IMG/VR virus record: IMGVR_UViG_3300030419_000955
Coordinates: 1 to 28,297 of that record
DNA length: 28,297 nt
Direction: 5' to 3' (one strand)
Origin: a virus
This document shows, in pieces, positions 25,922-28,297 of this stretch. The notes beneath the pieces were generated by a model. That model was not told the origin of the DNA, searched no databases, and worked only from the letters and a program-made list of their open reading frames with translations. Position numbers and translations under genes: made by a program. Every line of letters begins with the position of its first letter. Position 1 is the stretch's first letter.

Positions 25922-25960
25922 CTGATTAATCAGTATATTACTGTGTTATACTGTAATATA
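25922..25960 (+). promoter_or_regulatory. Putative early promoter inside nested inverted repeats
   Basis: An extended -10 element TGTTATACT lies at 25944-25952. It is the centre of a perfect 8-bp inverted repeat (TATATTAC 25934-25941, GTAATATA 25953-25960). Upstream a perfect 12-bp palindrome CTGATTAATCAG (25922-25933) shares its last three bases with CAGTA-TAT-TACTG (25931-25943). No good -35 box is seen at 17 bases, which an extended -10 does not need. A start near 25959 would begin a leader into the small membrane peptide gene. Promoter and operator roles are inferred. Confidence 0.5.
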
Positions 25961-25981
25961 TTAGCAAAACTTATATTAATA

Positions 25982-26002
25982 TGTCGCTATCTGTATGCGA
26001 CA
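25982..26002 (+). other. Leader hairpin before the membrane peptide gene
   Basis: TGTCGC (25982-25987) pairs perfectly with GCGACA (25997-26002) over a nine-base loop. It ends directly before the ribosome site AAAGG of the next gene, so it could stabilise or control that mRNA. Confidence 0.45.
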
Positions 26003-26014
26003 AAGGTAAAAGGA

Positions 26015-26110
26015 ATGAGACAGGATGGTACGGCTATGAGCTGGCTACTACCTATTGTATTGATGGTACTGATAGTACTGTATTGGATAGTATGGGTACG
26101 TGAGTCTTAA
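26015..26110 (+). CDS. 31-residue membrane peptide
   Basis: The peptide has eight polar residues (MRQDGTAM), then an unbroken hydrophobic segment (SWLLPIVLMVLIVLYWIVWV, residues 9-28) and RES at the end. It should span the membrane once. AAAGG at 26002-26006 lies eight bases before the ATG. Met8 is an alternative start, giving 24 residues. It is the first gene after the putative early promoter, in the place where T7 carries host-takeover genes. An overlapping 40-residue frame starting at 25981 in another frame lacks a ribosome site and looks non-coding. The function is unknown. Confidence 0.5.
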   Translation: MRQDGTAMSWLLPIVLMVLIVLYWIVWVRES

Positions 26111-26125
26111 TGATACTGTGTGAGA

Positions 26126-26227
26126 ATGCTGACAAAGGATAGACAGGTAAGGAATGTAAGACTATTATGGACACATGAAGAGAGGACGGCTGACTTCTTC
26201 AGTACGTTCTCCTTCTCCACTCATTAG
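26126..26227 (+). CDS. Possible 33-residue small protein
   Basis: A short open frame begins 15 bases after the membrane peptide stop, with a basic first half (TKDRQVRNVRLLWTHEERT) and an aromatic end (DFFSTFSFSTH). The ribosome site is weak (GAG directly before the ATG). It is listed because its spacing fits a small early operon, but it may be chance. Confidence 0.25.
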   Translation: MLTKDRQVRNVRLLWTHEERTADFFSTFSFSTH

Positions 26228-26441
26228 TCTCAAATGAGATGTGTGGTATTGCTGACAGAGCATTGCCAAATGAATCAAGCGAGACTATATTGGATATGTT
26301 GAGTAAGACGAGCTGAGTTATCGCATGACTTGATGAATGTATTAAATTACAGCCAAGTTCTATCAATTAACGAAGCGCATCAACAAAACATTTAAAGGAC
26401 GCAATGAAACTATTAATTAGTGTATAAGTCGTCCTTTATCT
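26228..26441 (+). other. Non-coding stretch between early leader and tRNA
   Basis: No convincing gene is seen. It holds the second copy of a 23-base imperfect repeat (26241-26263, the first at 26118-26140), a second copy of AAGGACGCAAT (26395-26405, the first at 25854-25864), and an 8-bp stem just before the tRNA. In T7-like phages the terminal repeat and host-type promoters lie between the large terminase and the early genes, so they could be in this interval, but nothing in one linear copy shows the ends. Confidence 0.45.
26394..26437 (+). other. Hairpin immediately before the tRNA
   Basis: AAAGGACG (26394-26401) pairs with CGTCCTTT (26430-26437), a perfect 8-bp stem around a 28-base A/T-rich loop that has its own ACTA/TAGT pairing. 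It ends four bases before the tRNA and could guide 5' processing. Confidence 0.5.
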
Positions 26442-26513
26442 GGTCCTATAGTTTAACGGTTAGAATATGAGCTTGTCACGCTCAAGGTCGCAGTTCAATT
26501 CTGCGTAGGATCG
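26442..26513 (+). tRNA. tRNA-Asp (anticodon GTC)
   Basis: The 72-base gene folds into a full cloverleaf. The acceptor GGTCCTA pairs with TAGGATC with one G-T; the anticodon stem TGAGC/GCTCA is perfect around the loop TTGTCAC, giving anticodon GTC; the T stem CGCAG/CTGCG is perfect around TTCAATT; the discriminator is G. CCA is not encoded. All conserved positions look intact, so it is probably functional. No integrase is visible near it, so an attachment-site role is not supported within this window. Confidence 0.93.
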
Positions 26514-26531
26514 TTACCATTCATATGGTAA
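26514..26531 (+). other. Hairpin immediately after the tRNA
   Basis: TTACCAT (26514-26520) pairs perfectly with ATGGTAA (26525-26531) over a TCAT loop, starting at the base after the discriminator. It may mark the 3' processing site and lies 12 bases before the ribosome site of the next gene. Confidence 0.5.
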
Positions 26532-26553
26532 GTTCACTTAATCGAGGATTAAC

Positions 26554-26982
26554 ATGGATGCAACTAAAGCAATCACTGAAGTTTATTCACTCGAAGAATT
26601 CAAGGAAATTGCTAATCATGGTTGTCAATCTGGTGTGTGCCATCAACACATATATTATGGTGACACCATCAAGTTCTATGATACCTACGAAGTACAAATC
26701 CTGGACGATCTCGTACTCAACTATGGTTACGACCTCTTAATTGATTTGTTCAAGGAGAACAATGCAAACTTGACATGGTACAAGAATGCAGTTGTTTGGG
26801 CATTCATAGAGTTAACAGCCATTGAAGCAATTGAGGACGCAGCCTATACAGAGGATGCTGTTAAATCTGATGATTTAGCATCTGCTAGATTGTTAGATGA
26901 ATGGAATAATTCTTTTGAAGTAATTCCATCAGGATCTAAAGTTGAAGAACTTGGTAACAAGATCATGGCAATGGGTCTTTGA
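26554..26982 (+). CDS. Conserved phage early protein, DUF7222-like
   Basis: This 142-residue soluble protein has a Shine-Dalgarno GAGGA (26544-26548) five bases before the ATG. A first segment carries a Cys/His-containing motif (NHGCQSGVCHQHIYY) followed by DTIKFYDTYEVQILDDL. From memory this resembles a widespread phage family of unknown function, catalogued as DUF7222, with a Gly-Cys-x-Ser-Gly-x-Cys motif and an acidic FYD-Y segment. The second half is helical (WYKNAVVWAFIELTAIEAIED). The two Cys and two His could bind metal. Its place directly after the tRNA in the early region suggests expression soon after infection. Family assignment is from pattern memory only. Confidence 0.7.
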   Translation: MDATKAITEVYSLEEFKEIANHGCQSGVCHQHIYYGDTIKFYDTYEVQILDDLVLNYGYDLLIDLFKENNANLTWYKNAVVWAFIELTAIEAIEDAAYTEDAVKSDDLASARLLDEWNNSFEVIPSGSKVEELGNKIMAMGL

Positions 26983-27012
26983 AGCTCTTCTCCAGCCTGT
27001 ATAAGGTTGGAT

Positions 27013-27033
27013 AAGGGACTCACTCCCTTTTAT
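27013..27033 (+). terminator. Weak terminator or leader hairpin
   Basis: AAGGGA (27013-27018) pairs with TCCCTT (27024-27029) over a five-base loop, followed by TTATT. It lies between two early genes and could reduce read-through. Confidence 0.5.
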
Positions 27034-27052
27034 TCACCTACTAAATATAACT

Positions 27053-27286
27053 ATGAAAGTTGACAATGAAGTAAGACTTGGTGATTCACATCAATCTTAC
27101 AAGGTAACTAAAATAGTGAAGGGTAAAAGAATTGGTGTAGTAGGTATAACAAAGGCTGAGAATGCACAGTTAGGTCTACTACTTAAGTATATCTTCACTA
27201 ATGATGAAGTATACAATTCAATTCCCAAGGAAGTATTAGCTTATCCTGATGCCTTCAATGCACTATGTGCGAGGTATTCAAAATGA
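27053..27286 (+). CDS. Early protein of 77 residues, unknown function
   Basis: The first half appears to be a small beta barrel or strand bundle (EVRLGDSHQSYKVTKIVKGKRIGVVGI), the second half two helices (KAENAQLGLLLKYIF, SIPKEVLAYPDAFNALCARY). It has no signal peptide or membrane segment. I do not recognise the family. Its stop overlaps the next start by four bases (ATGA). No Shine-Dalgarno sequence is seen before the ATG. Confidence 0.6.
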   Translation: MKVDNEVRLGDSHQSYKVTKIVKGKRIGVVGITKAENAQLGLLLKYIFTNDEVYNSIPKEVLAYPDAFNALCARYSK

Positions 27287-27447
27287 GTTTAATTAAACAA
27301 CACCTTCACTTAACACAAGAGGATTTAATTACTTTTGAATTAAGTTACACTGATGCATTGACTCTCTTATCTTATTTAGATCAAGAGCCACAAGATTCAG
27401 TTATAAACCGTGTTCATGAGGAATTACATACTCAAATGTATAAATGA
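27283..27447 (+). CDS. Early protein of 54 residues, unknown function
   Basis: The ATG at 27283 overlaps the previous stop, so it is preferred over an in-frame ATG at 27265 inside the preceding gene. The protein is acidic and helical (LTQEDLITFELSYTDALTLLSYL, INRVHEELHTQMY), resembling a small protein-binding helical hairpin. I do not recognise the family. It is followed by two stable hairpins. Confidence 0.6.
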   Translation: MSLIKQHLHLTQEDLITFELSYTDALTLLSYLDQEPQDSVINRVHEELHTQMYK

Positions 27448-27456
27448 TTCTCTCAC

Positions 27457-27482
27457 GGAGGGTAACCTCCTTCCCTGAGGGA
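27457..27482 (+). promoter_or_regulatory. Tandem stable hairpins with a GNRA tetraloop
   Basis: GGAGG (27457-27461) pairs with CCTCC (27466-27470) around GTAA, a GNRA-type tetraloop; TCCC (27472-27475) then pairs with GGGA (27479-27482). No T-run follows, so it is more likely an RNA processing or stability element than a terminator. The GGAGG has no start codon at normal distance. Confidence 0.5.
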
Positions 27483-27506
27483 TTCACATCCTTCATGTTG
27501 TTTATT

Positions 27507-27848
27507 ATGGATAGCATGACTACCACCCAATTAAAGCCTAAGCCAACAAGGACTAGGAAGAAAACAACAACACCTAAAACAATGACAGAATCCACTTACC
27601 CAGTGAAGACTACTAGACAGTATAAGCATACTGAACCTGTCATCATTGATTCACATATCAAGGATGTGCAAGTGTTAAGTACTGCTGCTTATATACAGGA
27701 CTTTAAGAATAGAGTCCATCTTAATAATGTAGAGGTTAAGGAATTAATCGATGCACATGTTGAGGTATATAATTATGTCAAGCCTTACGCTGTTAAAGCA
27801 GTGACCAAGGTCGCTGATTATGTCAAATCATTTAACAAAAAGGATTAA
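27507..27848 (+). CDS. Early protein with a basic N-terminus, unknown function
   Basis: With the start at 27507 the protein has 113 residues. The first 35 are Lys/Thr/Pro-rich and disordered (KPKPTRTRKKTTTPK), the remainder helical (AAYIQDFKNRVHLNNVEVKE, VYNYVKPYAVKAVTKVADYV). In-frame ATGs also lie at 27444, 27495 and 27516. 27444 overlaps the previous stop, but translation from it would run through the stable hairpins at 27457-27482, so a start after them is preferred. A nucleic-acid-binding role is possible from charge; it is not shown. Confidence 0.6.
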   Translation: MDSMTTTQLKPKPTRTRKKTTTPKTMTESTYPVKTTRQYKHTEPVIIDSHIKDVQVLSTAAYIQDFKNRVHLNNVEVKELIDAHVEVYNYVKPYAVKAVTKVADYVKSFNKKD

Positions 27849-27854
27849 CTTACT

Positions 27855-28034
27855 ATGGCTACATATGAAGTTAAGCTAACATTCAAGACCTTATCTAATC
27901 CTAGAGAGGTTGTAGAATTAATAACAAGTAAGGTCAAGGAGTCAATCCCTGTCCTTACTATTTCTCATAGTTTATTAGAAGAAAGACCTACGGATGTTGA
28001 GCATCATGGAGGGTTACAAGATGAAGAAAGATAA
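27855..28034 (+). CDS. Early protein of 59 residues (ATYEVKLTF type)
   Basis: The protein begins with a likely strand (ATYEVKLTFKTL), then a helix (PREVVELITSKVKE), a second strand (PVLTISHSL) and an acidic, His-containing tail (LEERPTDVEHHGG). The next partial gene at the window edge starts with a similar phrase (PKYHVKLQSG), so they may be relatives. The function is unknown. Its 3' end overlaps the next gene by 14 bases. Confidence 0.55.
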   Translation: MATYEVKLTFKTLSNPREVVELITSKVKESIPVLTISHSLLEERPTDVEHHGGLQDEER

Positions 28035-28239
28035 GGACTGGTTAATACTTAACGCAGTCATAGCTTACATTCATCATTATCCTAATAATCAATTCACTCA
28101 ACAGTACAAGGACTTGAAGGATGAACTCATCAATCCGCCTACCGTTCGCAAACGCGGACGTAAAGCGAAGAGACAAAGGAAGGAAGAGACCGCAAGCCCT
28201 GAGACAAACAAGGAAGCGGTTGAAACAACTCAAACGTAA
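28021..28239 (+). CDS. Early protein with a basic tail, unknown function
   Basis: The start at 28021 is set by GGAGGG at 28008-28013, seven bases upstream; upstream in-frame ATGs at 27994 and 28006 are less likely. The 72-residue protein has an N-terminal helix (DWLILNAVIAYIHHYPNNQF), a second helix (QQYKDLKDELINPP), then a strongly basic segment (VRKRGRKAKRQRKEE) and a Glu/Thr tail. The basic segment suggests binding to nucleic acid. I do not recognise the family. Confidence 0.6.
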   Translation: MKKDKDWLILNAVIAYIHHYPNNQFTQQYKDLKDELINPPTVRKRGRKAKRQRKEETASPETNKEAVETTQT

Positions 28240-28262
28240 ACTTTATTCACAGTCAAGCCGCC

Positions 28263-28297
28263 ATGCCTAAGTATCATGTTAAACTACAATCAGGTAG
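28263..28297 (+). CDS. Start of a gene cut by the window edge
   Basis: An ATG opens a frame running off the right edge and encoding PKYHVKLQSG. It resembles the start of the gene at 27855 (ATYEVKLTF). Only 11 residues are visible. Confidence 0.45.
   Translation, partial: MPKYHVKLQSG

Noticed and set aside
25981-26103. 40-residue frame starting at 25981
   Set aside because: It lacks a ribosome site, its ATG overlaps the leader hairpin, and the overlapping membrane peptide is far better supported.
26442-26513. tRNA as a prophage attachment site
   Set aside because: No integrase is seen in the window and the gene is complete, so a functional tRNA is the simpler reading.

Overview
The window looks like part of the genome of a marine T7-like podovirus, most probably a cyanophage of Prochlorococcus or Synechococcus. 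The evidence is the T7 late gene order (capsid, tail tubes A and B, three internal virion proteins, tail fibre, small and large terminase), AT-rich codons, protein lengths close to T7 for several late genes, and a cassette of small membrane and secreted proteins between fibre and terminase that I recall from cyanophages. Nearly all genes lie on the + strand. No RNA polymerase, replication, portal, photosynthesis or integrase gene is in the window, so it is a fragment of a larger genome, and the host assignment is an inference.

Bases 1-1640 hold the 3' end of an unidentified gene whose C-terminus resembles an outer-membrane beta-barrel, a 50-residue ORF whose N-terminus copies that of the capsid protein, a structured leader, the major capsid gene, and a strong terminator just after it, as in T7. 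Bases 1647-12443 encode the tail tubes and the ejection proteins (gp14-, gp15- and gp16-like). Bases 12450-18753 encode two adjacent fibres built from the same roughly 80-residue module: the first has the T7 gp17 attachment domain, the second a self-cleaving S74 chaperone.

Bases 18795-20907 form a cassette of small genes: a 102-residue protein, a proline-rich single-span membrane protein, a holin-like two-span protein, and two secreted proteins. The second secreted gene's signal peptide is encoded in another frame inside the end of the first, with no clear start codon. No endolysin was recognised. Bases 20912-25427 are the packaging block: small terminase, a very basic protein, an unrecognised 693-residue protein, a small acidic protein and the large terminase.

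Bases 25428-26441 are mostly regulatory: a strong terminator, two coupled tiny genes, a nest of inverted repeats around an extended -10 element, and a 31-residue membrane peptide. This is where genome ends and early promoters would be expected in a T7-like phage. An intact tRNA-Asp flanked by hairpins follows, and then a run of small early genes of unknown function to the window edge.

The best candidates for something new are the capsid N-arm mimic, the dual-coding secreted gene, the 693-residue protein inside the terminase cassette, and the operator nest with its membrane peptide.
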